From contig CAWCTH010000002.1 in the NCBI GenBank assembly GCA_963798445.1, positions 930,001-994,000 on the forward strand: 64,000 nucleotides of DNA, read 5' to 3'. How positions within the stretch are numbered: position 1 is the first letter of the stretch; every line of letters starts with the position of its first letter. The DNA comes from DASXAI01 sp963798445 (lineage in GTDB: Bacteria > Actinomycetota > Acidimicrobiia > Acidimicrobiales > Ilumatobacteraceae). This document shows, piece after piece, positions 7,334 to 16,086 of the stretch. The notes beneath the pieces were generated by a model, which saw nothing but the letters and a program-made list of their open reading frames with translations, did no database searches and was not told where the DNA came from. The translations under genes were made by a program, and so were the position numbers.

Positions 7334-9756
7334 GTGGCCGACGGGCAGGACGCCGGGCCGTCCTGCGATGGTCGGTCCGGCTCTTCCGTCGAGAGTGGCG
7401 CCAGCAGGTGCTGGTGCTGGCGTTGCTGACCGTCGCCGTGAGTGCCGCCGTGGCGGGGTCGGCCGTCGCCATCAACGCCGCGTCCGACTCGAGCGGCGAG
7501 TACGGCGACGCGAGGGCCCTCATCCGGCTCGATGGTGGCGATGGTGCGACCGCCCAGGCCGGCATCACGGCGGCGCGCCAGCGCTTCGGCACGGTCGATG
7601 TGATCGCCCACACGACCGTCGCCGTGCCGGGCTCGATCCGTCCGCTGGACGTGCGCGACCAGGACCCGAACGGCACCTACGACCAGCCGATGCTGACCCT
7701 GCGCGCCGGCCGCTATCCGGCGGCGGCCGGGGAGGTGGCCCTCACCCGTGACGCGGCCGACCTCTTCGACGCCGCCATTGGCTCGACTATCGACATGGAC
7801 GGTGCGACCGCCACCGTGGTCGGCATCGTCGAGAACCCGGCCGACCTCCGCGACGACTTCGCGCTGGTCGCCCCAGGCACCTTGCCATCGCCCAGCTCCT
7901 ACACGCTGCTGATCGACCCGGGCGGGACCAACGGCACCGTGGAGGCGCCGACCGTGCCGGGGCAGACCCAGTTCCACGTGTACGGGGCCGGGTCGGACAA
8001 GCAAGCCATCGCCGCATCCGTGCTCGTCGCGGCGACGCTGGCCATGGCGCTCGTGGGGCTGATCGCCGCCACCGGGTTCTTGGTCGTGGCGCAACGCCGG
8101 CAGCGCCAGCTCGGTCTGCTGGCCGCCATCGGCGCCACCGAACGCCACGTGCGGCTGGTCATGCTCGCCAACGGGGTCATCGTCGGCGTCATCGCCGGGG
8201 GCGTAGGGACGGCCGTCGGCATTGGCGGATGGTTGCTCGCCTCCTCGGCGGTCGAGTCGGCGGCCAACCACCGCATCGGCCGGTTCGACCTGCCGTGGAT
8301 GTTGATCCTCGCCGTACTGGCGTTGGCCGTGGCCATGGCGACGCTGGCGGCGTGGTGGCCCGCCCGCACAGTCTCCCGGTTGCCGGTGATGGCGGCGCTG
8401 TCAGGTCGACCGGCCCGCCCCAAGGCCGTACACCGGTCACTGCTCGTCGCCGTCGTGCTCGTTGCCGGCGGTGTCGCCGGCATCATTGCCGCCCAGCCCA
8501 TGAGCGAAGACGTACGACCGCTGTTGCTCGTCGTCGGACTGCTGGCGGTGGTGATCGGCGCCGTGTTCGCCGCCCCGGCGGCGATCCGTGTCCTCGGCCC
8601 ACTGGCGCGGCGGCTGCCGTTCGCTCCACGCCTGGCACTACGCGACCTCGCCCGCTACCAGGCTCGGGCGGCGGCCGCCCTGGCTGCCATCACGCTGGGG
8701 CTCGGCATGTCGGTGGCCATCATCGGCGTGGCGGCGGCCAGCCAGCAGCGCGCCGGCGTGGGCAACTTGTCGGACCGCGAGCTACTCATCCAGGTGGGCG
8801 ACCCGTGGACGGCTCCCAACCCCGACCTCACCGTGATCGAACGCGCCCAGCTCGACCAGCGAGCGGCCACCGTCGTGGCCGCGCTCGGCGACGGCTACAC
8901 ATCGGTGCCCCTCGACGTCGCGTTCACGCCCCGAAGGTCCAACGATCCGAACGGTCGCGAACCGATCTCGGTGGGTTTGAGCCGAGGCCCGAACTCCCTC
9001 GAGGCCATGGGCTTTCCGTACATCGCGACCCCCGAGGTCCTTGCGCTCTATGGCATCGACGCGGCCTCGATCAACGACGCCACCGATCTGGTGACCGGGC
9101 GGACCGAGGCGGGACTGAGGCTGATCGACATCACCGAGCGACCTGACCTCGAGGCGCCGCCATCGCCGACGCAGCTCGTCGCGCTCCCCGCCTACACGTC
9201 CGCGCCCAGCACGTTGGTCACGCCGGCCGCCGTCGCCCGCAACGGGTGGACGCAGGCGAGAGCGGCGTGGATCGTGGAATCGCCGCACGCGCTGACGACC
9301 GCGCAGATCCGTGCCGCGCGGGATGCCGCTGCCGCCGCCGGCCTGGCCGTCGAGGTCCGCTCAGAGCAGGACGGAATCTCGGCGCTGCAGACGGGATCCA
9401 CCGTGGTGGGCGGACTGCTGGCGATGGCCATCGTGGCGATGGCGGTCGGGTTGATCAGGGGCGAGTCGAGGCGCGACATCGCCACCCTGACGGCGACGGG
9501 CGCCGCCGCCACGACCCGCCGAGCGTTGACGGCCAGCACCGCCGCCGCGCTGGCAGTGCTCGGCGTGGTGCTGGGCATGGGCGGCGCCTACATCGCACTG
9601 TTGGCCGCCTATCACGCCGACCTCGGTCTACTCGTGCCAGTGCCCGTCACCCACCTCATCGCGCTGGGCGTCGGTCTGCCCGTGGTCGCCACGATCGCCG
9701 GCTGGATCCTGGCCGGCCGTGAACCCCGCAGCTTCGCCCGCCAGGTGCTCGACTGA
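7330..9756 (+). CDS. FtsX-like ABC transporter permease, two FtsX domains
   Basis: An 808-residue permease. An N-terminal transmembrane helix (about residues 24-46) is followed by an extracytoplasmic region, then the first FtsX domain with LGLLAAIGATERHVRLVMLANGV (about 260-350). A second helix group follows near 380-480, another extracytoplasmic region, and a final helix set near 690-790. This is the duplicated-FtsX layout of MacB-like exporters in Gram-positive bacteria. The start at 7330 overlaps the ATPase stop (ATGA); an in-frame extension to 7225 is only the shadow of the ATPase gene. The gene ends 32 bp from the convergent amidohydrolase. Confidence 0.92.
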   Translation: MSGRRAGRRAVLRWSVRLFRREWRQQVLVLALLTVAVSAAVAGSAVAINAASDSSGEYGDARALIRLDGGDGATAQAGITAARQRFGTVDVIAHTTVAVPGSIRPLDVRDQDPNGTYDQPMLTLRAGRYPAAAGEVALTRDAADLFDAAIGSTIDMDGATATVVGIVENPADLRDDFALVAPGTLPSPSSYTLLIDPGGTNGTVEAPTVPGQTQFHVYGAGSDKQAIAASVLVAATLAMALVGLIAATGFLVVAQRRQRQLGLLAAIGATERHVRLVMLANGVIVGVIAGGVGTAVGIGGWLLASSAVESAANHRIGRFDLPWMLILAVLALAVAMATLAAWWPARTVSRLPVMAALSGRPARPKAVHRSLLVAVVLVAGGVAGIIAAQPMSEDVRPLLLVVGLLAVVIGAVFAAPAAIRVLGPLARRLPFAPRLALRDLARYQARAAAALAAITLGLGMSVAIIGVAAASQQRAGVGNLSDRELLIQVGDPWTAPNPDLTVIERAQLDQRAATVVAALGDGYTSVPLDVAFTPRRSNDPNGREPISVGLSRGPNSLEAMGFPYIATPEVLALYGIDAASINDATDLVTGRTEAGLRLIDITERPDLEAPPSPTQLVALPAYTSAPSTLVTPAAVARNGWTQARAAWIVESPHALTTAQIRAARDAAAAAGLAVEVRSEQDGISALQTGSTVVGGLLAMAIVAMAVGLIRGESRRDIATLTATGAAATTRRALTASTAAALAVLGVVLGMGGAYIALLAAYHADLGLLVPVPVTHLIALGVGLPVVATIAGWILAGREPRSFARQVLD

Positions 9757-9787
9757 GCCGGCGACACGCAAGCGCGAACGGGGAACG

Positions 9788-11482
9788 TCAGCGGCGCAGG
9801 AGCACCCCCGGCAACGCACCCGTGTGCTTGCCGTCGGCGAGCACTTCCTCGCCACCCACGATGGTCGAGCGGATCCCGATGGCGCCCTGCACCAAGCGCT
9901 TGGAACCGCCGGGCAGATCGCTCACGACCTCGGGCATGGCCGGCATCACCCGCTCGGGATCGATCACGTTCAGATCGGCGACGAAGCCGGTCCGCACGAG
10001 CCCCCGGTCGGCGATGCTCCATGCCGTCGCCGGAGCGAAGGTGAGGTTGCGTACCGCCTCCTCCAACGTGAACGCCTCGCGGTCGCGCACCCAATGGGCC
10101 AGCAGATGGGTCTGCAGCGAGCTGTCCATGATCTGGCTGACGTGGGCGCCCGAGTCGGAGAACGTGACCAGCGAGCGGGGGTGCTTCATGATCGACAGCA
10201 GGTGCTCCGGATCGCGGTTGGCGATGATCTGTACGAAGAACTGCTCGAAGTTCGTGGCCAGCGCCAGATCGATCATCACGTCGACGGGGTCCTGGCCCAG
10301 CTGAGCGGCGCGCTCGGCGACGGTGGGGTTCGGAGGCACCGGGCGTTCCAGGATGCGGATCCAGTCGTAGTTGGGCTTGCGCGTCTCGGCACCGATGGCT
10401 CGGCCGTAGTCGCCTTCGTGGGCGGCCTGCACGAGCCGAGCGCGCAGGTCGGTGTCGGCGAACGCACGGGCTTGCTCGTGCAGTGGCAGCACCCGCACGT
10501 CGCGCCACAGCGGCAGGTTGTCGAAGGGGAGCCGCGTCTTCCACGACAGCATCACCGAGAACTCGCGCGCGTGGGCCTGGGCCCACATCTGGCCGCCCGC
10601 CTTCTCGGTCTCGTCGATCAGGTCGAGCTGCCCGCGCCAGTCCTCGCCGTCGCGGGTCGTCGACAGCACCCCGAACGTCACCGGCACACCCGTGCTCGTG
10701 GCCAGGTCGCGGAGGCGTCCGAAGAACTCGGCGCGCACCGCCGGATCACTGGAGCGCGCCGCCGGCTCCTGGGCGATCTCGAACTGGCCGGCGCCCGTGT
10801 CGCCCATGACGCGCACGAGCGCCTCGACCTCGCTCCAGGCCGCCAAGCGCGACGCAACGGGGCGATCGTCGGCCGTCTCGTGGTTCGTGGTGCGACTGGT
10901 CGTGAAGCCGATGGCGCCGGCCCGCAACGCATCGCGCAGCTCTCGAGCCATGACGGCGAGATCGTCCGCCGACGCCTCCTGCTCGAAGGCCCGCTCCCCC
11001 ATCGCCCACGTCCGCAGCGCGGAGTGCCCCACGTTGGCCGCGTAGTTGATGCCCTTCGGGACGCGATCGAGCGTGTCGAGGTACTCGGGGAACGTCTCCC
11101 AGGTCCATTCGATGCCGTGGGCCATGGCGTCGGCCGAGATGTCCTCGGCTCGCTCGAGGTTGCGCACGACGAGGTGGCGTTCGTGGGCCCGTGCGGGAGC
11201 CAGCGTGAACCCGCAGTTGCCCATGATGACGCTGGTGACCCCGTGGTAGCACGAGCAGGTGCCCAGTGGATCCCACAGCACCTGGGCGTCCATGTGGGTG
11301 TGGCTGTCGATGAAGCCGGGCGTCACGACGTGTCCTTCGGCGTCGATCTCGTCGGCGCCCCGTTCCCGGATGCGCCCGATCGTGGCGATGCGGCCTCGCC
11401 GGACACCGACATCGGCGCGATAACGGGGCAGCCCCGAACCATCGACGACGTCACCGTTGCGGATCACCAAGTCGTACTGCAC
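9788..11482 (-). CDS. N-acyl-D-amino-acid deacylase-like amidohydrolase
   Basis: A 564-residue member of the amidohydrolase 3 / D-aminoacylase family, which hydrolyses amide bonds of N-acylated amino acids or related compounds with zinc. It starts VQYDLVIRNGDVVDGSG. Metal ligands expected for the family are visible: H61 and H63 in SHTHMD, C90 in GNCG, a His in AQAHAR and the Asp/His region SDSGAH. It ends with ADGKHTGALPG. The GTG at 11482 is chosen by alignment to the family start. The frame stays open far upstream, but that is the antisense of the thiolase-like gene. The fragment at the right window end belongs to the same family. Confidence 0.88.
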   Translation of the reverse strand: MQYDLVIRNGDVVDGSGLPRYRADVGVRRGRIATIGRIRERGADEIDAEGHVVTPGFIDSHTHMDAQVLWDPLGTCSCYHGVTSVIMGNCGFTLAPARAHERHLVVRNLERAEDISADAMAHGIEWTWETFPEYLDTLDRVPKGINYAANVGHSALRTWAMGERAFEQEASADDLAVMARELRDALRAGAIGFTTSRTTNHETADDRPVASRLAAWSEVEALVRVMGDTGAGQFEIAQEPAARSSDPAVRAEFFGRLRDLATSTGVPVTFGVLSTTRDGEDWRGQLDLIDETEKAGGQMWAQAHAREFSVMLSWKTRLPFDNLPLWRDVRVLPLHEQARAFADTDLRARLVQAAHEGDYGRAIGAETRKPNYDWIRILERPVPPNPTVAERAAQLGQDPVDVMIDLALATNFEQFFVQIIANRDPEHLLSIMKHPRSLVTFSDSGAHVSQIMDSSLQTHLLAHWVRDREAFTLEEAVRNLTFAPATAWSIADRGLVRTGFVADLNVIDPERVMPAMPEVVSDLPGGSKRLVQGAIGIRSTIVGGEEVLADGKHTGALPGVLLRR

Positions 11483-11572
11483 GGCCGGCCCCCCAGGGTG
11501 TCGAAGAAGACCCAACCGTAGCTGTCCGCCGACGGGGTCGTGGCTAAGGTCCCAGCGGGAAAGGGGGACGAC

Positions 11573-12763
11573 ATGGCAGGGAACGGCATGCGCGGCTGGG
11601 CGGCGGTGACGGGTGTCGCCGAACGCAAGCCCACCCGCTGGACGGACGGCGAGACCACGATCGACATGACCGCGAAGATCGGTGTCGAGGCCATCGCCGA
11701 CGCTGGGCTGGAGCTGGCCGACATCGACGGGCTCGTGTGTCATCCCATGGGTGGCGTGCCCATGCTGGTCCCGTCCACGATCGGCGAGGCGATGGGGTTG
11801 CGGGTGAGCTACGCCGCCACCGTCGATCTGGGCGGCGCCACCGGTGCGGGCATGATCTGGCGGGCGGCGGCCGCCATCCACGCCGGCCAGGCGCGTGCGG
11901 TGCTCTGCGTCACCGCGGCGCGACGTCAACGTCGCAGCACCACGCAACCCAAGCGCAGCGGTCAATCGCTGGGCCGTGACACGTCGGCATGGGCCGAGTT
12001 CGAGGTCCCCTTCGGCAACGTCGGCGCCAACGTCGGCTACGCCATGATCGCCAACCGGTACCTCTACGAGCACGGGTGCACGCCGGAGCAACTGGCCAAG
12101 ATCGCCGTGCACCAGCGCGACAACGCGTGCAACAACCCCGATGCCTTCTTCTACGGCCAGCCGATCACGGTGGACGATGTGCTGGGCTCCCCGCTCGTGG
12201 CCGATCCGCTGCACCTGTTGGAGATCGTCATGCCATCGGCCGGGGCCGCCGCGCTGGTCGTCGTGCATCCGGATCTCGTGGGCAGCACGAAGCGGCCGGC
12301 GGCATGGTTGCTGGGCGCCGGCGAATGCGTGACCCACAAGACCATCACCTACGCGCCATCGTTGACCGACACCGCCATCAGACCCGCGGCCGACCGGGCC
12401 TTCGCGCAAGCAGGCATCGAGCGCCGCCACGTCGGGTTGGCGTCGCTGTACGACTGCTACACGATCACCGTGCTGGTGACCTTGGAGGAGGCCGGATTCT
12501 GCGGGCCAGGCGAGGGAGGACGCTTCGTCGACGAGCACGACATGAGGTGGAACGGCGACTTCCCGCTGAACACGCACGGCGGCCAGTTGAGCTTCAGCCA
12601 GCCGGGTCTGGCCGGTGGCACGAGCCATGTGACCGAAGCCGTGCGCCAGGTGCAGCAACGCGGCGGTGACCGTCAGGTCCGCGATCTCGAGTTCGCCTTC
12701 GTCAACGGCAACGGCGGCATCATGTCCGAGGAGTGCGCCCTGGTGCTGGGGGTGGAGCCATGA
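11573..12763 (+). CDS. Thiolase-like protein (SCP-x / Ltp2 retro-aldolase type)
   Basis: A 396-residue thiolase-fold protein. The thiolase nucleophilic Cys is not seen at its usual place (VDLGGATGAG), and the C-terminal GHPxG motif reads FSQPGLAGG, so Claisen thiolysis is unlikely. This pattern, with a Tyr-rich YDCYTITV segment and a DUF35 partner encoded directly downstream by ATGA overlap, matches the Ltp2-ChsH2-type pairs that cleave beta-hydroxyacyl-CoA side chains by retro-aldol reaction. ATG 11573 has GGGGGA upstream, and a TAAGGT box near 11529 could be the -10. The retro-aldolase role is an inference from family and context. Confidence 0.8.
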   Translation: MAGNGMRGWAAVTGVAERKPTRWTDGETTIDMTAKIGVEAIADAGLELADIDGLVCHPMGGVPMLVPSTIGEAMGLRVSYAATVDLGGATGAGMIWRAAAAIHAGQARAVLCVTAARRQRRSTTQPKRSGQSLGRDTSAWAEFEVPFGNVGANVGYAMIANRYLYEHGCTPEQLAKIAVHQRDNACNNPDAFFYGQPITVDDVLGSPLVADPLHLLEIVMPSAGAAALVVVHPDLVGSTKRPAAWLLGAGECVTHKTITYAPSLTDTAIRPAADRAFAQAGIERRHVGLASLYDCYTITVLVTLEEAGFCGPGEGGRFVDEHDMRWNGDFPLNTHGGQLSFSQPGLAGGTSHVTEAVRQVQQRGGDRQVRDLEFAFVNGNGGIMSEECALVLGVEP

Positions 12764-13161
12764 GCCGGCCGCGACCCAAGCCGTCGCCCACGACCGAAGC
12801 GTTCTGGGAAGCCACCGCGGCGGAGCGATTCCTCCTCCAGCGGTGTCGCGCCTGCGCGACCGCGCAGTTCTACCCGAAGACGACGTGTACGACGTGTGGC
12901 TCCGCCGAACTGGACTGGGAGGCGGCGTCGGGCAGGGGCACGCTCCACACGTTCACGGTGGCGCGGCGCGCCACCCACCCGGCGTTCGAGGGCACCGAGC
13001 CCTACGTGGTGGCCATCGTGGAACTGGCCGAAGGCCCCAGGGTCACAGGCAACATCGTGGACTGCCCGGTCGACGACGTACGCATCGGGATGGACGTGGA
13101 ACTGGTCTGGGACGAGCCCGACGCCGACGGCATCCGCCTGCCGCTCTGGCAGCCCGCCTGA
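12760..13161 (+). CDS. Zn-ribbon/OB-fold DUF35 protein, partner of the thiolase-like protein
   Basis: A 133-residue protein with an N-terminal helix (TTEAFWEATAAERFLLQRC), a rubredoxin-like zinc ribbon (CRAC then CTTCG, about residues 30-47) and an OB-fold with GRGTLHTFTVARR. DUF35 proteins bind CoA thioesters and act as obligate partners of thiolase-fold proteins. The 4-bp ATGA overlap with the upstream gene supports a stable complex. All four ribbon cysteines are present. Confidence 0.9.
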   Translation: MSRPRPKPSPTTEAFWEATAAERFLLQRCRACATAQFYPKTTCTTCGSAELDWEAASGRGTLHTFTVARRATHPAFEGTEPYVVAIVELAEGPRVTGNIVDCPVDDVRIGMDVELVWDEPDADGIRLPLWQPA

Positions 13162-13198
13162 GCCGTCGCCGTACCTTGTGGCCGGCGGCGGCGATCCG

Positions 13199-13204
13199 TA
13201 CGCT
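13199..13204 (+). promoter_or_regulatory. -10 box TACGCT of a leaderless promoter
   Basis: TACGCT is followed by 6 nt and then the GTG start of the TauD-like gene, with no ribosome binding site between. It supports GTG 13211 over the in-frame ATG 13223 and suggests the dioxygenase has its own transcript in addition to any read-through. Confidence 0.5.
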
Positions 13205-13210
13205 TGCTCT

Positions 13211-14083
13211 GTGAACAAGACGATGCTGGAGCTGGAACCGCTCGACGCGACCTTCGGCGCCATCGTTCGGGAACTGCAGCTACGGGAGCTGGACGACGCC
13301 ACCTGGGCGGTGCTTCACGAGGCCTGGCTGGAGCACGCCCTGCTCATCTTCCCGCGCCAGTTCCTCACGCGCGCCGAGCAGGACGCCTTCGCCCTTCGGT
13401 TCGGTGCGTTGGAGTTCGCCTGCGTGCCCATCTCCAACCTCGACTCGAACGGAACGGTGCACAGCGCACCCGACGACGATCGGGTCAAGGCGCTGAGGGG
13501 CAACGAGGGTTGGCACCACGACAGCACGTACATGCCCGTACAAGCCAAGGGCGCGGTCTTCAGTGCCGAGATCGTTCCCGGCGAGGGAGCGGCCACCGGT
13601 TGGGCCGACATGCGGGCCGCCTATGAGGCGCTCGATGACGACACGCGCGACCTCGTGCAACGCCTGTCGGCGTACCACTCCCTCGCCTACAGCCAAGGGC
13701 GCGCCGGCTACCTGCCCTCGAAGACGAACGACAAAGGCATCTACGAGGGCTACGGCTACCACGACGGCGAGGACCCGCTGCGTCCGCTCGTCAAGGTCCA
13801 CCCCGACACCGGCCGGCCCAACCTCGTCATCGGCCGTCACGCCTACGGCATCGTCGGCATGGACGCCGAGGAGTCGGAACGCTTGCTGGACCGGCTGGCC
13901 GACGAAGCCTGCCAACCCCCTCGCGTCTACTACCACCAGTGGGAAGCCGGTGACGCCGTCATCTGGGACAATCGGCGGTTGATGCATCGCGGCACCGAGT
14001 TCGACATGACCCAACCCCGGCGCATGTGGCACACCCGCATCGCCGGCGAGCGGCCGTCCGAGCTCGCCTCCAACTTCGACTGA
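13211..14083 (+). CDS. TauD/TfdA family 2-oxoglutarate- and Fe(II)-dependent dioxygenase
   Basis: A 290-residue dioxygenase. The iron-binding HxD is H102-x-D104 in WHHDSTY. The distal His lies in LMHRGTEF, and the 2-oxoglutarate-binding Arg is probably in RRMWHTRI near the C-terminus. The family oxidises substrates such as taurine, alkyl sulfates, phenoxyacetates and carnitine precursors. It lies downstream of the thiolase/DUF35 pair and upstream of CMD and CaiB genes, which points to a small catabolic cluster with an oxidative step. The substrate is unknown. Confidence 0.9.
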   Translation: MNKTMLELEPLDATFGAIVRELQLRELDDATWAVLHEAWLEHALLIFPRQFLTRAEQDAFALRFGALEFACVPISNLDSNGTVHSAPDDDRVKALRGNEGWHHDSTYMPVQAKGAVFSAEIVPGEGAATGWADMRAAYEALDDDTRDLVQRLSAYHSLAYSQGRAGYLPSKTNDKGIYEGYGYHDGEDPLRPLVKVHPDTGRPNLVIGRHAYGIVGMDAEESERLLDRLADEACQPPRVYYHQWEAGDAVIWDNRRLMHRGTEFDMTQPRRMWHTRIAGERPSELASNFD

Positions 14084-14153
14084 CGCGGCACGGCCGCTAG
14101 TGTCGGCCGTGACCACGGGGCCCGGTGCGCCGTCGGTCGACAAGGGGGCAGCA

Positions 14154-14717
14154 ATGCACATGGCTCGTCCGGCCACGCCGCGCCTGGACCCGATCCCGGC
14201 GGTCGCGGAGAAGGCGCGCGAAGCGATGAAGAGCCAGCCCATCAACGCCGTCAACGTGACGGCCACGATGGCGCACAACCGCACCATGGCCAGGGCGATC
14301 GGCAAGTTCGCCCAAACGGTGCTGTTCGACGGCGAGCTGCCCCGCCGCCAGGTCGAGCTGGCCGTGCTGCGCATGGGCTGGAACTGCCAGGCGGTGTACG
14401 AGTTCGGCCAGCACACCCTCTTCGGTCGTGACGCCGGGCTCGACGACAACGAGATCTATCTCACGACCCGGCCCGTCGTCGAAGGCTCATGGTCCGACGC
14501 CGACCGCGCCATACTCCAGCTGGTCGACGACCTCTACGTCGACGACTGCGTCAGCGACGCCACGTGGGCGGAGGCCACCCGGCACTTCAACAACGCCGAC
14601 ATCATCCATCTCGTCGCCGCCGCCGGCTGCTACCGGACCGTGAGCGGTTTCCTCAACAGCGCCGGCGTGCAACTCGACGACGGTGTGCCCGGCTGGCCCA
14701 CTGCCCCGAGGAGTTGA
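14154..14717 (+). CDS. Carboxymuconolactone decarboxylase (CMD) family protein
   Basis: A 187-residue all-helical CMD-domain protein. The family core reads ELAVLRMGWNCQAVYEFGQH. The peroxidatic CxxC of AhpD-type members is reduced to a single Cys, with Tyr/Glu after it and His kept, as in a common actinobacterial subgroup of unknown reaction. AAGGGGGCAGCA just before ATG 14154 decides the start; a longer frame to GTG 14100 overlaps a TAGTGT promoter-like box. The CaiB gene follows 6 nt downstream, so the two are co-transcribed. Confidence 0.88.
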   Translation: MHMARPATPRLDPIPAVAEKAREAMKSQPINAVNVTATMAHNRTMARAIGKFAQTVLFDGELPRRQVELAVLRMGWNCQAVYEFGQHTLFGRDAGLDDNEIYLTTRPVVEGSWSDADRAILQLVDDLYVDDCVSDATWAEATRHFNNADIIHLVAAAGCYRTVSGFLNSAGVQLDDGVPGWPTAPRS

Positions 14718-14723
14718 TCGGAC

Positions 14724-15936
14724 ATGCCCTACCTGCTCGAAGGCGTCAAGGTCCTGGACTTCACCCGTGTCCTGGCCGGTCCGTTTGCCAGCCGCATCCT
14801 CGCCGACCTGGGTGCCGATGTGGTGAAGGTCGAGCCGCCGGAGGGTGACATGACCCGCGGCATGGGCCGCCGGATCAACGGCATCTCCGGCTACTACACG
14901 CAGCAGAACGTGGGCAAGCGCGCGATCTGCGTCGACCTCACCAAGCCTGGCGCCACGGAGCTGATGCTGCGACTGGCGGCCGAGGCCGACGTCGTGCTCG
15001 AGAACTTCCGCCCGGGGATCATGTCCAGCTTCGGCCTGGGATGGGAGCAGCTGTCCGCCGTCAATCCCCGGCTGATCATGCTGTCGATCTCAGGCTTCGG
15101 TCAGACCGGCCCCGAACGCGACCGGGCCTCCTACGCGCCGATCATCCACGGCGAGGTCGGGTTGCTGCAGCGCCAGCAGTTCGTCGACGGCGGCGACCAG
15201 CCCCGTGACTTCGCCCTCTCCATCGCCGACACGTACACGGGCCTGCACGGCACCGTCGGCCTCCTGGCGGCGCTGAACTACGCGCAACGAACCGGCATCG
15301 GCCAGCACGTCGACATGGCGATGATCAACGCCATGTTCTTCACCGACGACTACGCCCACTTCGAGCTGGAACAGGCGCGGCATCGTCAGCGGCGGCGGTC
15401 AGGTCTTCGACGCGCCCGGCGGCCCACTCATGCTGGCGGGCGACGAGAAGTGGTACTGGCGGGTGTTGAACACGCGCGCCGGTCTCCAGGACCCCACGCC
15501 CGACGGCGCCGACCTCGAGACGAAGATCGCGCTGCGGCGCGAGGCCATCCAGGGCTACCTCCTGTCGTTCACCGACCGTGACGCGCTGCTGGCCAAGCTC
15601 ACGGAGGTGAACCTGGCGTGGGGCAACGTGCACGACCACCAGCAGGTGTTCGATCGGCAAGGATCGGTCGATGGCCGTGGTGTGCTGACCGATGTCGACG
15701 ATCGGGGCGGCGGCCAGCGACGGATCACCAACACCCCCTATCGGTTCTCGGCGGCCGAAGCAGGCGTCCGCAGCCCGGCGGCGTATCGCGGCGAGCACAA
15801 CTACGAGGCGCTCAGCGACTGGTTGGGATCGAGTGAGGCCGATGTCGACGCCTGGCACCGCGACGGCATCCTGCTGCAGGACGACAACGCCGCCCAGCTG
15901 CGCGCCGCCGACCCGGCGGCACCGGCGCCGACCTAG
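14724..15936 (+). CDS. CaiB/BaiF family CoA-transferase, frameshifted
   Basis: A class III CoA-transferase that moves CoA between carboxylic acids. The N-terminal part (14724 to about 15385) shows VLDFTRVLAGPFASRILADLGADVVKVE-like family sequence and the catalytic Asp D169 in SIADTYTG. The C-terminal part continues in the +1 frame from about 15386 (GIVSGGGQVFDAPGG, then LAGDEKWYW, then NVHDHQQVF). Deleting one base in the GCGCGG run near 15380-15386 joins the frames into a protein of about 403 residues, the normal family length. I therefore read it as one gene with an indel that may be an assembly error. Confidence 0.8.
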
Positions 15937-15980
15937 ACCAGCGCCGCCCGGAGGGTTGCCGCATCCGATTGCGTACCGGC

Positions 15981-16027
15981 ACCGATGACGCCGGCGGTGG
16001 CGCTCCGTACCGTCGGTGACCGTGGTG
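15981..16027 (+). promoter_or_regulatory. Repeated promoter/operator block, copy 1 (before the LuxR gene)
   Basis: The block starts ACCGATGACG, contains TCCGTACCGTCG and ends ACCGTGGTG. A near-identical block lies at 18854-18899 before the giant-protein operon. TACCGT (16008-16013) looks like a -10 box. Shared upstream DNA suggests common control, possibly by the LuxR protein encoded here. Confidence 0.55.
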
Positions 16028-16086
16028 CTCCTCGCCATCGTCGCCCCGCGCGGTGCATGACCCGCCCGCTACTACGCTTGTTCGGC

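Noticed and set aside
11483..12658. N-terminal extension of the amidohydrolase to 956 residues
   Set aside because: The extra 392 residues are antisense to the thiolase-like gene, and the amidohydrolase family starts at about 11482.
16022..16060. Short GTG-started leader peptide ahead of the LuxR gene
   Set aside because: The 12-codon frame has no attenuator-like features; the start for the main gene is explained by TACGCT before GTG 16087.
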